From NCBI RefSeq assembly GCF_000250675.2, contig NC_018681.1:7254001-7318000 (forward strand): a stretch of DNA of 64,000 nucleotides, given 5' to 3'. Source of the stretch: Nocardia brasiliensis ATCC 700358. GTDB taxonomy: Bacteria; Actinomycetota; Actinomycetes; Mycobacteriales; Mycobacteriaceae. Below, piece after piece: positions 1-8,143 of the stretch (position 1 is its first letter; every line of letters begins with the position of its first letter). The notes beneath the pieces were generated by a model. It saw only the letters and a list, made by a program, of their open reading frames with translations, did no database searches and was not told the DNA's origin. A program made the position numbers and the translations under genes.

Positions 1-897
1 GAGGTCGCGCACGGTGGAGAGGCGCTCGGCGACCTGCTCCGGGGTGCCGACGGCGGCGGAGGTGCGGAACATGCCGTCCACGAAACCCTTGGCCTGATCG
101 TCGCCGATCACCGTGGCCAGCTTGGCTTGCACCGCCGAAAGGCGTTCTTCGACTTCGGTTTCGGTGCTCGCGATGATCGCGTTGAAGTTCGAGGAGCGCA
201 CGATGGCAGCGAAATCGGTGCCGACGTCGGCGCAGTGCGCGCGCAGGATGTCCGACTTCGCGGCGAACTCGTCGGGCGCGCCGCTGAAGTTGGTGTACTG
301 GGCGTACTTCGCCGCGATCCGCAGCGTCTTCTTCTCGCCGCCGCCCGCGATCCACAGCGGAATACCGTTCTCCTGCAACGGAAGCGGCTGCACGATCGCC
401 CCGTCGACCTGGTAGTACCGGCCGTCCAGCGTCGCCTTGCCGGTGGTCCACGCCTGCCGGAAGATCTGCACGCCCTCGTCGAGCCGGCCGAGCCGCTCAC
501 CCGCCGACGGGAAACCGTAACCGTAGGCCCGCCATTCGTGTTCGTACCAGCCGCCGCCGATGCCCATCTCCGCCCGGCCACCGGAGATCAGGTCGACGGT
601 CGCGGCGACCTTCGCCAGATAGGCCGGGTTCCGGTAGCTCATCGCGGTACACATCTGCCCGAGCCGCACACGCGAGGTGGACGCCGCGAACGCCGACATC
701 AGCGTCCACGCCTCGTGGGTCGCCTCCTCGGTGGGCACCGGGACGGTGTGGAAGTGGTCGTACACCCACAGGGATTCCCAGGTGTCGGCGGCATCCGCGC
801 GTTGCGCGAGGTCCCGCATCACCCGCCACTGGTCGGCGGGGTCGATACCGACGAGGTCGAGCCGCCAACCCTGCGGGATGAAGATGCCGAAGCGCAC
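1..897 (-). CDS. LLM-class F420-dependent oxidoreductase (3' end outside window)
   Basis: Bacterial luciferase-like (TIM-barrel) oxidoreductase. The N-terminus reads VRFGIFIPQGWRLDL, followed by WESLWVYDHFHT, a conserved segment in F420-binding members, and by GIGGGWYEHEWRAYG and PLWIAGGGEKKTLRIAAKYA, the usual glycine-rich phosphate-binding stretches of this family. It probably transfers hydride to or from F420 on an unknown substrate in the cytosol. The GTG start is preceded by AAGGAG eight bases upstream. 299 codons are visible and the frame is open at base 1, so only the last residues are missing. Transcribed in the same direction as the upstream glycosyltransferase, 67 bp away, so possibly co-transcribed. 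Family assignment is solid; the substrate cannot be read from sequence. Confidence 0.9.
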   Translation of the reverse strand, partial: MRFGIFIPQGWRLDLVGIDPADQWRVMRDLAQRADAADTWESLWVYDHFHTVPVPTEEATHEAWTLMSAFAASTSRVRLGQMCTAMSYRNPAYLAKVAATVDLISGGRAEMGIGGGWYEHEWRAYGYGFPSAGERLGRLDEGVQIFRQAWTTGKATLDGRYYQVDGAIVQPLPLQENGIPLWIAGGGEKKTLRIAAKYAQYTNFSGAPDEFAAKSDILRAHCADVGTDFAAIVRSSNFNAIIASTETEVEERLSAVQAKLATVIGDDQAKGFVDGMFRTSAAVGTPEQVAERLSTVRDL

Positions 898-964
898 AGA
901 TTTCTCCTTCGTATGTTTGCCCACAACCTAACCAATCATCCCGGGATCGGCCGGTTGGTGCCCG

Positions 965-2350
965 TCAGCGCTCGCGGTGCGGCCGTTCCTGTTGTACCGG
1001 AGCGGATTTGGGCGGCAGAACCACCGGATCCGGTTCGCCGGGGACGATCTCCGGGGCCACCTCGTTCGTCGGGTAGTGGTGGGACTCGTAGACCGGCAGG
1101 GAGCCGAAGCGGGCCGGGTGCCCGGTCTCGACCCCGGCGAAATGGTGTTCGAGCAGGTTGGCGGCGTGCAGCGTGCCGGTCGCGCCCCGGAACCCGGCGG
1201 CCACCCGGGCGGCGCCGTCGCGGCAGGCCAGCGCCCGCTCGATCCCGGCGCGGAGTCTGGCGACGGTGAGCCGTTTCGGCGCGACGCAGCTGCCCGCCTG
1301 GTTGCCGACCACCCGGCGCGCGACCTCGAAGTGGTCCCGCCCGGACGGCACGACACACACGGGAACGCCGGTGGCCAACGCCTTTTGGACGAGGCCCATG
1401 CCGCCGTGCGAGACCACCACGGCGGCGCGGTCGAGCAGCAGGTGATGCGGCACGAACCGTTCGACTCGCGCATTCGGTGCGGCGACGAGGGTTTCGGGAT
1501 CGATGGCGCCCGAGGTGACCACGGTGTACATCCCGCTCTCGGCCAGCGCGTCCATCGCCGTCTGGGCGATCCTGCCGTCGTCGTGGAATTCGGTCGAGCA
1601 GGTGACCAGCGCCAGCGGACGATTGACCGTGGCCAGCCACGCGGGCGGTTCGGCGTCCGGGGCCCACAGGCCGGGGCCGACCTGCGCGACCGATTCCGGC
1701 CAGTCCGAGCGCACGTCGTCGAACGGCGGCGCGGTGAAGTTGAGGGTCAGCGGCGGCATCCGCAGGTAGTCGACGATGCTGTCCAAGACGTCGAGGCCGT
1801 AGTACTGGCGCATGTGATTGAGCTCGGGTAGCACCTCGTTCCATCTTCGTTCCAGAAACCAGTGCAGGCCGTTGTCGCGCAGGCGGCCGAACAGGTCGGT
1901 CCGCGGCGTCAACCCGGGGCCGAAGGGCGGGGTGTCGACCGAGGGGAGTGGCAGCAGCTTCGGTGCCCAGGACGCCCACGGCAGCCCGCTGGCCGCGGCG
2001 AGGATCTGCGCGCCCGGTGCGGTGATGTCGATCAGCAGCGCGTCGGGGCGTTCCGCGATGATCGCGCTGCGCAGGGCCTGGATCTCGTCGGGGATGCGGG
2101 CGACGAGCGCGCGGAGCGCGGCGCGCAGTGCGGGGATCTTGGCGGTGGTGGCCCAGTCGTTGAGCGTGTCCATCGCCAGGGCCGGCGGCAGCTCGCGCAC
2201 CGTGAGGCCGAGTGGGCCGAGCTCCTGCTCGCTACCGGGAATCGTCAGCACGGTGACGGAGTGGCCGCGGGAAACCAGCTCGGACAGTACAGGCGCGACC
2301 GGATACAGATGTCCCTTTGCCGGTGAGGTGAAGGCCAGTATCTTGGTCAT
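965..2350 (-). CDS. GT1-family (UGT/MGT-like) glycosyltransferase
   Basis: 461 aa with the two-Rossmann GT-B layout. The N-terminal SPAKGHLYPVAPVLSELVSRGH is the acceptor-side motif of macrolide/ecdysteroid-type glycosyltransferases. The C-terminal half has the sugar-nucleotide signature (RFVPHHLLLDRAAVVVSHGG, then VPSGRDHFEVARRV). It is expected to transfer a hexose from an NDP-sugar to a small hydrophobic acceptor. Nocardia is known to glycosylate rifampicin with an enzyme of this general type, but nothing here proves the acceptor. A C-terminal tail of about 60 residues (HHFAGVETGHPARFGSLPVY onward) extends past the usual family end. It lies 67 bp upstream of the oxidoreductase on the same strand. 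ATG start at the end of a 245-bp gap shared with the divergent DJ-1 gene. Confidence 0.85.
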   Translation of the reverse strand: MTKILAFTSPAKGHLYPVAPVLSELVSRGHSVTVLTIPGSEQELGPLGLTVRELPPALAMDTLNDWATTAKIPALRAALRALVARIPDEIQALRSAIIAERPDALLIDITAPGAQILAAASGLPWASWAPKLLPLPSVDTPPFGPGLTPRTDLFGRLRDNGLHWFLERRWNEVLPELNHMRQYYGLDVLDSIVDYLRMPPLTLNFTAPPFDDVRSDWPESVAQVGPGLWAPDAEPPAWLATVNRPLALVTCSTEFHDDGRIAQTAMDALAESGMYTVVTSGAIDPETLVAAPNARVERFVPHHLLLDRAAVVVSHGGMGLVQKALATGVPVCVVPSGRDHFEVARRVVGNQAGSCVAPKRLTVARLRAGIERALACRDGAARVAAGFRGATGTLHAANLLEHHFAGVETGHPARFGSLPVYESHHYPTNEVAPEIVPGEPDPVVLPPKSAPVQQERPHRER

Positions 2351-2595
2351 GCCACACGCTAACTCATAGCAAATGGATGTGCAGAGGGTGTTGGTGAACC
2401 GTTATCCGCGCGCGCATCAGGTCGTCCGGGCCGGTTCTCTCGCTTATATCTGCAAGTAGTGGCTGTTTTGCGGGAAAGTATCAGTCATTGGACCTGAAAG
2501 GTTCAACCAGGGCAAGCTTCCGGTGTGAAGTGTTGATGTTCCATTCGCAATCATTGAGCAAACGATCGGCTGTGCGGGTGTGCTAAGCAGGGAGC

Positions 2596-3186
2596 ATGAC
2601 GAGCGCCATCGGCCTGCTGCTGTTCCCCGGTGTCGAAGAACTGGACGCGGTCGGTCCGTGGGAGGTGCTGTCGGTCTGGACGCAATACTTCCCCGACGAC
2701 GGTTACACCGTCTTCACCTTCGCCGAGCACGAGGGCCCGGTCGAGTGCGCGAAGGGCATGCGGATCGAGGCGCAGTACTCCTACGACACCGCGCCGCGGC
2801 GCGATGTCTTGATCATCCCCGGCGGCATGGGCACCCGGCCGATGCTGAAAGACGCCGCCGCCCTCGACTGGGTGCGCGCACAGCGCGCGACGACCCCGCT
2901 GATCACCAGCGTCTGCACCGGCTCCCTGGTGCTCGCCGCCGCGGGACTCCTGGCCGGCCGCCCGGCGACCACGCACTGGGCCTCGCTCGATCACCTGCGC
3001 GAACTGGACGCCACCATCGCGGTGAGCGCCGACGAACGATTCGTCGACGACGGCGACATCATCACGTCCTCGGGCGTTTCCGCGGGCATCGACATGGCAC
3101 TGCATCTCGTGCGCCGGCTCGCCGGCGCCGAACGTGCCCGCCAGGTCCGGCACACGATCCAGTACGACCCCGCCCCGCCGGTGTGA
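2596..3186 (+). CDS. DJ-1/PfpI family protein
   Basis: 196 aa, one DJ-1/PfpI (class I glutamine amidotransferase-like) domain covering the whole protein. Visible marks are LLFPGVEELDAVGP at the N-terminus, LIIPGGMGTRP near residue 75, and the nucleophile elbow SVCTGS with Cys107. The THWAS segment near 126 supplies the usual His region. Closest in form to the isonitrile hydratase/AraC-less DJ-1 group, but the actual reaction (hydratase, glyoxalase-like, protease-like) cannot be decided. The ATG is preceded by AGGGAG. It is divergent from the glycosyltransferase gene. Ends about 65 bp before the next gene on the same strand; a small CGAGCG/CGCTCG hairpin lies at 3198-3214. Confidence 0.88.
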   Translation: MTSAIGLLLFPGVEELDAVGPWEVLSVWTQYFPDDGYTVFTFAEHEGPVECAKGMRIEAQYSYDTAPRRDVLIIPGGMGTRPMLKDAAALDWVRAQRATTPLITSVCTGSLVLAAAGLLAGRPATTHWASLDHLRELDATIAVSADERFVDDGDIITSSGVSAGIDMALHLVRRLAGAERARQVRHTIQYDPAPPV

Positions 3187-3250
3187 GTCGTTGCCCGCGA
3201 GCGTAATTCGCTCGACAGCACCAGGGGTGCCGAGTCATCCTGGAACGCAC

Positions 3251-3760
3251 ATGAACAACGCAAGACAACCACGACTCGGCGTCGACTTCGGCCGGGTCAT
3301 CCAGGGGGCGGCCTTACGGCCGGGCGCGCCGGACACGGTCTTCCTCTCTGGCGGACATGCCGAGGCGATGCGAACTCCGCCCAGCCCCAACGCTTTCGAA
3401 GTCCTGACCCGCCTGGTCGAGCGTTTCGCCGGGCAGGCGTGGGTCATCTCCAAATGTGGTCCGCGCGTGGAGCAGCGCACCCGGCAATGGCTCGACCACC
3501 ACGACTTCTTCACGCGCACCGGCATACAGCGCGACCACCTGCGGTTCTGCCGCGAGCGCGCGCACAAGGCGGTGCACTGCGCCGAACTCGGCATCACGCA
3601 CATGATCGATGACCGGCTCGAGGTGCATCACGCGCTGCGCGGACTGGTCCCGCACCTGTACCTGTTCGGCCCGCACACCGCACCCGTGCCCGACTGGGTC
3701 TGCCACGTGCCCACCTGGATCGCGGTGGAGACGGCCGTCACAGCCGCCGTCGCCGAGTAG
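3251..3760 (+). CDS. HAD-like hydrolase domain protein
   Basis: 169 aa. Weak but recognisable HAD-superfamily layout: motif I GVDFGRVI near residue 10, motif II WVISKCG, motif III lysine in ERAHKAV, and motif IV HMIDDRLEVH. It is short and lacks a large cap, similar to the 5'-nucleotidase (NT5C) or uncharacterised nucleotidase-like groups. Motif I reads D-F-G where a DxD is normal, so the second acid/base Asp is missing; this may be a non-catalytic or altered member. The reading frame is open further upstream, but ATG 3251 is where homologous sequence begins; the ribosome site is weak. Function not known. Confidence 0.65.
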   Translation: MNNARQPRLGVDFGRVIQGAALRPGAPDTVFLSGGHAEAMRTPPSPNAFEVLTRLVERFAGQAWVISKCGPRVEQRTRQWLDHHDFFTRTGIQRDHLRFCRERAHKAVHCAELGITHMIDDRLEVHHALRGLVPHLYLFGPHTAPVPDWVCHVPTWIAVETAVTAAVAE

Positions 3761-4041
3761 CGCCCACCCACGGTCGAGGTGAAGAATCTGGACGGATGCC
3801 TGTATCCTGCGTGGGGATGCATTCGCGTCCGATCAATGGTGAAGACGGTGTAGACGCCCAGGTCTGCGGCCGCGACGAAGAGGAGGTGGGGTTGCCATGC
3901 GCAGCGAACCTCCCAGTCGAAGGCCGCGCGGCGTCGCCCCTTCGCATTCCTGAGTAATCAGCGACGGTGGGGGCCGGCGCCCGCGGTGTGACTCTTCGCG
4001 CCCGCTCTTGTTCACTCACGCGTATTTGCTGAGGATCCCCC
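3761..4041 (+). promoter_or_regulatory. 281-bp leader of mgtE with a large potential stem structure
   Basis: No gene seen. Several complementary segments are present. GCGGCC at 3866-3871 can pair with GGCCGC at 3922-3927, and this encloses GGAGGT (3882-3887) pairing with ACCTCC (3908-3913). An earlier stem can form from GGACG/ATGC near 3789 with GCAT/CGTCC near 3820. A GGGGGCC/GGCGCCC element follows near 3968-3982. Magnesium transporters are often controlled by leader RNAs, so this is a candidate regulatory leader. It does not match the M-box consensus as I recall it. Confidence 0.35.
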
Positions 4042-5406
4042 ATGTCGCAGACCGACGTAATCGAAGTTCGTCCGACGCTGTCCGAGTCCCTGCAGGACGT
4101 CGTCGACACCCACCGGGTCGACGCCGCGCTGGCGTGGCTCGACGAGCGCCCGCCGCATGTCATCGCCGATCAACTGGCCCGGATGGACGCCGTCCAGGCC
4201 GGTATGGCGTTCCGGCTGCTCGACAAGGATTCGGCGCTGGCTGTTTTCGAGGAACTCGAGCCGGTCGACCAGCAGCAGATCCTGCAGGGCCTGCGCGACC
4301 AGAGCTTCCGCGACCTGGTCGAGGGCATGGCCCCCGACGACCGCGCCCGCATGCTGCGCGAGGCGCCCGCGAAGGTGGCCAAGAAGGTGCTGGCCGGGTT
4401 GAGTCCGCGCGAGCGGCGGATGACCGCCACGCTGCTCGGCTACCCGGAAGGTTCGGCCGGGCAGTACATGACGCCTGCCCTGGTGGCGCTGCCCCGCGAT
4501 CTCACCGTCGCCGACGCGCTGACCGTGGTGCGGGCCAAGGGCGCCGACGCGGAAACGGTCTACACGCTGCCCGTGGTGGACGGGGGCCGCCGGCTGACCG
4601 GCATCGTCGAACTGCGTGAGCTGGTGCTCAGCAAGCCGGACGCGATGATCGCCGAATTGGTCGTCACCGAACCGGCTTTCGCGCGCGCGACCGACTCGGC
4701 GGAGAAGGCCGCCCGGCTGATGCGCGAGACCAACGACATCAACCTGCCCGTGGTGGACAGCGAGGATCGGCTCGTCGGACTGCTCACCATCGACGACGCC
4801 GTGGAGGTGATCGAGGCCGCCGACAGCGAGGATGTGGCCCGGCAGGCGGGTTCGGCGCCGTGGGAGGGCCACTACATGGCCGCCGGGGTGTTCCAGCTGG
4901 CCCGGTATCGCGCCATGTGGCTGGTGCTGTTGCTGCTCGCCGCGACCCTGACGGTCAGCGTCACCGATATGTTCGAGGGCACCCTGCAGCAGGCCGCGCA
5001 CCTCGCGCTGTTCATCCCGCTGCTGATCGGCGCGGGCGGCAACGCCGGTGCGCAGGCCGCCACCGCCTGCGTGCGCGCGCTCGCCGTCGGCGAGGTGCGG
5101 GTCTCGGACCTGTTCAAGGTGATCTGGCGGGAATGCCGGGTCGGGTTGGTGCTCGGCGCCATGCTCGCCGCCGCGGGATTGGTGATCGGCGGGCTGTTCG
5201 TCGGCCCGCGCGTCGCGGTGGTCGTCGGCATCACCCTGGTGCTGATCTGCGGCTGGGCCGCGACCATCGGCGGCACCATGCCGCTGCTCGCCAAGAAGCT
5301 GCGGATCGATCCGGCGGTGGTGTCCGCTCCGATGGTGACCACCCTGGTGGACGCCACCGGGTTGGTCATCTACTTCACCACCGCCAAGCTGGTGCTCGGC
5401 ATCTGA
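4042..5406 (+). CDS. mgtE: MgtE magnesium transporter
   Basis: 454 aa, normal for the family. Domain order: N-terminal superhelical MgtE_N domain (about 15-130, ending LSPRERRMTATLLGYPEGSAG), a pair of CBS domains (about 135-255, with LPVVDGGRRLTGIVELREL and LPVVDSEDRLVGLLTIDD), then a membrane domain with five predicted helices from about 270. The pore signature IGAGGNAGAQAATACVRALA is intact. The protein imports Mg2+ (or Co2+) through the cytoplasmic membrane; in known members the cytoplasmic domains close the pore when Mg2+ is plentiful. ATG start with GAGG a few bases upstream. It stands alone on the plus strand behind a 281-bp leader. Confidence 0.95.
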   Translation: MSQTDVIEVRPTLSESLQDVVDTHRVDAALAWLDERPPHVIADQLARMDAVQAGMAFRLLDKDSALAVFEELEPVDQQQILQGLRDQSFRDLVEGMAPDDRARMLREAPAKVAKKVLAGLSPRERRMTATLLGYPEGSAGQYMTPALVALPRDLTVADALTVVRAKGADAETVYTLPVVDGGRRLTGIVELRELVLSKPDAMIAELVVTEPAFARATDSAEKAARLMRETNDINLPVVDSEDRLVGLLTIDDAVEVIEAADSEDVARQAGSAPWEGHYMAAGVFQLARYRAMWLVLLLLAATLTVSVTDMFEGTLQQAAHLALFIPLLIGAGGNAGAQAATACVRALAVGEVRVSDLFKVIWRECRVGLVLGAMLAAAGLVIGGLFVGPRVAVVVGITLVLICGWAATIGGTMPLLAKKLRIDPAVVSAPMVTTLVDATGLVIYFTTAKLVLGI

Positions 5407-5546
5407 GCCCGAACACCGCTCGGCGCGAACGAGGTCGGCGACCGGAGGTCGGCGCGAGCAGCTCCGTTAGTGCTTCGTTGATTTCCGGTTAGGACCCGGC
5501 GCGACTCTGTGTGCGATCACCCGGATACCAGCACACGGAGCCACCG

Positions 5547-6536
5547 ATGAACGTCAAATCCACCGCCGCCACCCTCGCGATCGCCGCGGGCGCCTGCCTG
5601 TTCGCGCTGCCCGCCGCGTCCGCGACGACCTACACCAACTGCGATGTCGAACCCGCCGCGCTCGCGTTGCGCGGCGAGGAGGGCGTCGTGCTCGACCAGA
5701 TCAACAAGCTGCGCAAGGACGCGGGCCTGGCCGCGGTCACGCACAGCGAGGTGCTCGCGCGTCCCGCCGAATGGGCGAGCAACGACAGCGCGCGCCGGGG
5801 CAGCTCGCCCGCCGACCACGTGGACACCCTCGGCCGCGATATCAAGACCCGTTTCGCGCAGTGCGGCGTGCCCGGCAACGCGCCCAAGATCGCCGAGATC
5901 AACTTCTACGGCCGTGAGGTCGAGCCCGCCGACGCCGTGCGGTTCTGGTCGAATTCGCCTGGGCACCGGGCGATCATCCTCGACGGCAAGCTGGACAAGG
6001 TCGGCGTCGCGGTGATCTACCAGGGCGACCGGCGGCACTGGACGGTCACCTTCGCCGCCGACAACACCACCCCGCCGCCCACCCTGCCCGTGACCGTCAC
6101 CCGGGACAACCTGAACGGCGCGCAGCATCAAGCCGAGTTCGACAAACTGGTCGCACAGGGCTACCGGATCAGCGATATCCGGGTCACCGGCGGCAACGAT
6201 CCGCGCTATTCCAGCAGCTGGGTCCGCAACGACGGCCGCGCGTGGCAGGCCCGGCACGGCCTGGACACCAAGACCTACCAGGCCGAATTCGACAAGCTGC
6301 TGGCGCAGGGGTACCGCTTGACGCTGGTTCGCGGCTACGAGGTCGACGGCGCGTCGCGCTTCGCCGGCATCTGGGAGCGCAACGACGGCCGGGCTTGGCA
6401 AGCGCGCCACGACATTTCGGTGCAGGCGTACCAGAGCACGGCGGCTCAGCTCGGCGCGCAGGGCTACCGCCTCGTGCACGAGCACCGGTACCAGGTGCGG
6501 GGACAGACCTTCGTCGCGGCCATCTGGAACAGGTGA
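5547..6536 (+). CDS. Secreted CAP/SCP-domain protein with C-terminal tandem repeats
   Basis: 329 aa. ATG 5547 (GGAG upstream) opens a clear Sec signal peptide, MNVKSTAATLAIAAGA, ending LPAASA-TT. Residues about 35-175 form a CAP (SCP/PR1) domain: VLDQINKLRKDAGL, PAEWASNDSARRG, FWSNSPGHRAIIL (GHR motif) and VGVAVIYQGDRRHWTVTF. The rest (about 185-329) is a set of roughly 48-residue repeats of the polyglycine hydrolase-like/BTRD1 type. Each repeat has AEFDKLxAQGYR, a variable strand pair, and W-RNDGRAWQARH. So it is a two-part extracellular protein, CAP head and repeat tail. Biochemical role unknown; CAP proteins bind lipids or act in host/wall interaction. A GTG 36 bases upstream is in frame but unlikely. 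Confidence 0.85.
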   Translation: MNVKSTAATLAIAAGACLFALPAASATTYTNCDVEPAALALRGEEGVVLDQINKLRKDAGLAAVTHSEVLARPAEWASNDSARRGSSPADHVDTLGRDIKTRFAQCGVPGNAPKIAEINFYGREVEPADAVRFWSNSPGHRAIILDGKLDKVGVAVIYQGDRRHWTVTFAADNTTPPPTLPVTVTRDNLNGAQHQAEFDKLVAQGYRISDIRVTGGNDPRYSSSWVRNDGRAWQARHGLDTKTYQAEFDKLLAQGYRLTLVRGYEVDGASRFAGIWERNDGRAWQARHDISVQAYQSTAAQLGAQGYRLVHEHRYQVRGQTFVAAIWNR

Positions 6537-6666
6537 TCGGCGCTCGGGGCCGCGGCCGTCCAGCAGGGCGGTCGCGGCCTCGTCGCGTCGGCGCAACCGC
6601 TCGTTACCGCACTGCCCCCGCGAGCTTGCTACCGTCGGAGCGTTCGAACAACAACATGAGGGGCGA

Positions 6667-7743
6667 ATGAGACAGATCTTGTTCTCGGCGATGATCGCGC
6701 TCGTGGTGTCGATCACGTTGACGCCATTGCTGATCAAGCTTTTCACGAGACGTAACGTCGGCCAGGAGATCCGGGTCGACGGCCCGGCCAGCCACCAGTC
6801 CAAACGCGGCACCCCAACCATGGGCGGCATCGCGATCCTGATCGGCATGTGGGCCGGATACCTGGGGGCGCATCTGCTCGACAGCCGGCACGACGAAGCC
6901 GAGATCTCGGTCTCCGGTCTGCTGGTGCTCGGCTTGGCCACCGCGCTCGGCTTCGTCGGGTTCCTCGACGATTTCATCAAGATCCGCAAGCAGCGCAATC
7001 TCGGCTTGACCGCCACCGGGAAGTACATCGGACAGCTGCTCGCCGCGGTCATTTTCGGCGTGCTCGCGCTGCGGTTCCCCGGCGATATGGGGCTCACCCC
7101 CGCCAGCAGGCACATGTCCTACGTCCGCGACGTGACCACCGTGTCGTTCGGCGTGATCGGCTTCCTGCTCGTCGTCTGCTTTCTCGTGGTCGCCTGGTCG
7201 AACGCGGTGAACATCACCGACGGCCTCGACGGGCTGGCCGCCGGATCGATGAGCTTCGCGCTGGGCGCCTACGTGATCATCACCTTCTGGCAGTACACCA
7301 ATTCGTGCGTGAGCACGCCCGTCGCCGGGTGCTACACCGTGCGCGACCCGCTCGACCTGGCCGTGGTCTGCGCGGCGGGCGCGGGCGCGTGCATCGGATT
7401 CCTGTGGTGGAACGCGGCGCCCGCGAAGATCTTCATGGGCGACACCGGTTCGCTGGCCCTCGGCGGCCTGCTCGCCGGGCTGTCCATCACCACCCGCACC
7501 GAGCTGCTGATGGCGGTCGTGGGCGCGCTGTTCTTCGCCGAGATCCTCTCGGTGCTGTTGCAGATCGTGGTGTTCCGGACCACGCGCAACCGGCTGTTCC
7601 GGATGGCGCCGTTCCACCATCATTTCGAACTGGGCAAGTGGGCCGAAACGACTGTCATCATTCGGTTCTGGCTGCTCGCGGGGATCGCCGCCGCGGTCGG
7701 GCTGATGCTCTTCTACGGGGAGTATCTGGCCGTCGTCGGCTGA
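6667..7743 (+). CDS. mraY: MraY phospho-N-acetylmuramoyl-pentapeptide transferase, outside a dcw cluster
   Basis: 358 aa, full length, ten predicted membrane helices. It transfers phospho-MurNAc-pentapeptide from UDP to undecaprenyl/decaprenyl phosphate, the first membrane step of peptidoglycan synthesis. Family motifs are intact: SKRGTPTMGG, GFLDDFIKIRKQRNLGL (Asp pair), NAVNITDGLDGLA, FMGDTGSLALGG and the MraY-specific FRMAPFHHHFELGKW. ATG follows GAGGGGCGA. Neighbours are a secreted CAP protein and an ArsR/SRPBCC pair, not murF, murD, ftsW or murG, so this is not the usual division cluster copy. It may be a second copy, for example with altered inhibitor sensitivity; that cannot be judged from this window. 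Confidence 0.93.
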   Translation: MRQILFSAMIALVVSITLTPLLIKLFTRRNVGQEIRVDGPASHQSKRGTPTMGGIAILIGMWAGYLGAHLLDSRHDEAEISVSGLLVLGLATALGFVGFLDDFIKIRKQRNLGLTATGKYIGQLLAAVIFGVLALRFPGDMGLTPASRHMSYVRDVTTVSFGVIGFLLVVCFLVVAWSNAVNITDGLDGLAAGSMSFALGAYVIITFWQYTNSCVSTPVAGCYTVRDPLDLAVVCAAGAGACIGFLWWNAAPAKIFMGDTGSLALGGLLAGLSITTRTELLMAVVGALFFAEILSVLLQIVVFRTTRNRLFRMAPFHHHFELGKWAETTVIIRFWLLAGIAAAVGLMLFYGEYLAVVG

Positions 7744-7747
7744 GGTG

Positions 7748-8143
7748 TCAGGCGTGGCGGGCGTCGCGGTCCAGGTCGCGGTGCGGTGCCGCGGTGCGAC
7801 GGGTGCGCTTGCCGCGGGCGATCTCGGTGGCAAGCGCGTCCAGCGGTTGCGCGAGGTGGTGCAGCGGGTCGGCGAGCGCGCTCAGCCAGGTCTTCGCGGC
7901 CGCCAAACCCGCCTCGTCCAGCGTGTAGAAGCGCCGGGTGCCCGCCGCGCGGACGCGCACCAGCCCGGCGTCGCGCAGCACCTTGAGATGCTGGGAGACG
8001 CCGGGCTGGGAGATCTGCGCGTGCTCCTGCACCGCCGCGACGACCGCGCCCGCCGGTTGTTCGGCGGCCGCCACCAGCTCCAGGATGTAGCGGCGGATCG
8101 GGTCGCCGAGCGCCTCGAAAATGCTTGCGGTAGAACGGTCCAT
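7748..8143 (-). CDS. ArsR-family winged-helix regulator
   Basis: 131 aa, ArsR/SmtB-type winged helix over residues about 5-90 (IFEALGDPIRRYILELVAA, then QISQPGVSQHLKVLRDAGLV as the recognition helix region, and TRRFYTLDEAGL as the wing). No Cys/His metal site is visible. It is more like the non-metal ArsR proteins that accompany SRPBCC proteins. It overlaps the upstream SRPBCC gene by one base (TGATG), so translation is probably coupled. The basic C-terminal tail (GKRTRRTAAPHRDLDRDARHA) is unstructured. Likely an autorepressor acting at the inverted repeat at 8813-8828. Confidence 0.9.
   Translation of the reverse strand: MDRSTASIFEALGDPIRRYILELVAAAEQPAGAVVAAVQEHAQISQPGVSQHLKVLRDAGLVRVRAAGTRRFYTLDEAGLAAAKTWLSALADPLHHLAQPLDALATEIARGKRTRRTAAPHRDLDRDARHA

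Noticed and set aside
3198..3214. CGAGCG/CGCTCG hairpin after the DJ-1 gene as a terminator
   Set aside because: Only six base pairs and no T-run; too weak to call.
3761..4041. M-box (ykoK) magnesium riboswitch
   Set aside because: The conserved GGTGAGGCTCCT and GACGCCAATGGGT blocks are not present; kept only as a structured-leader candidate.
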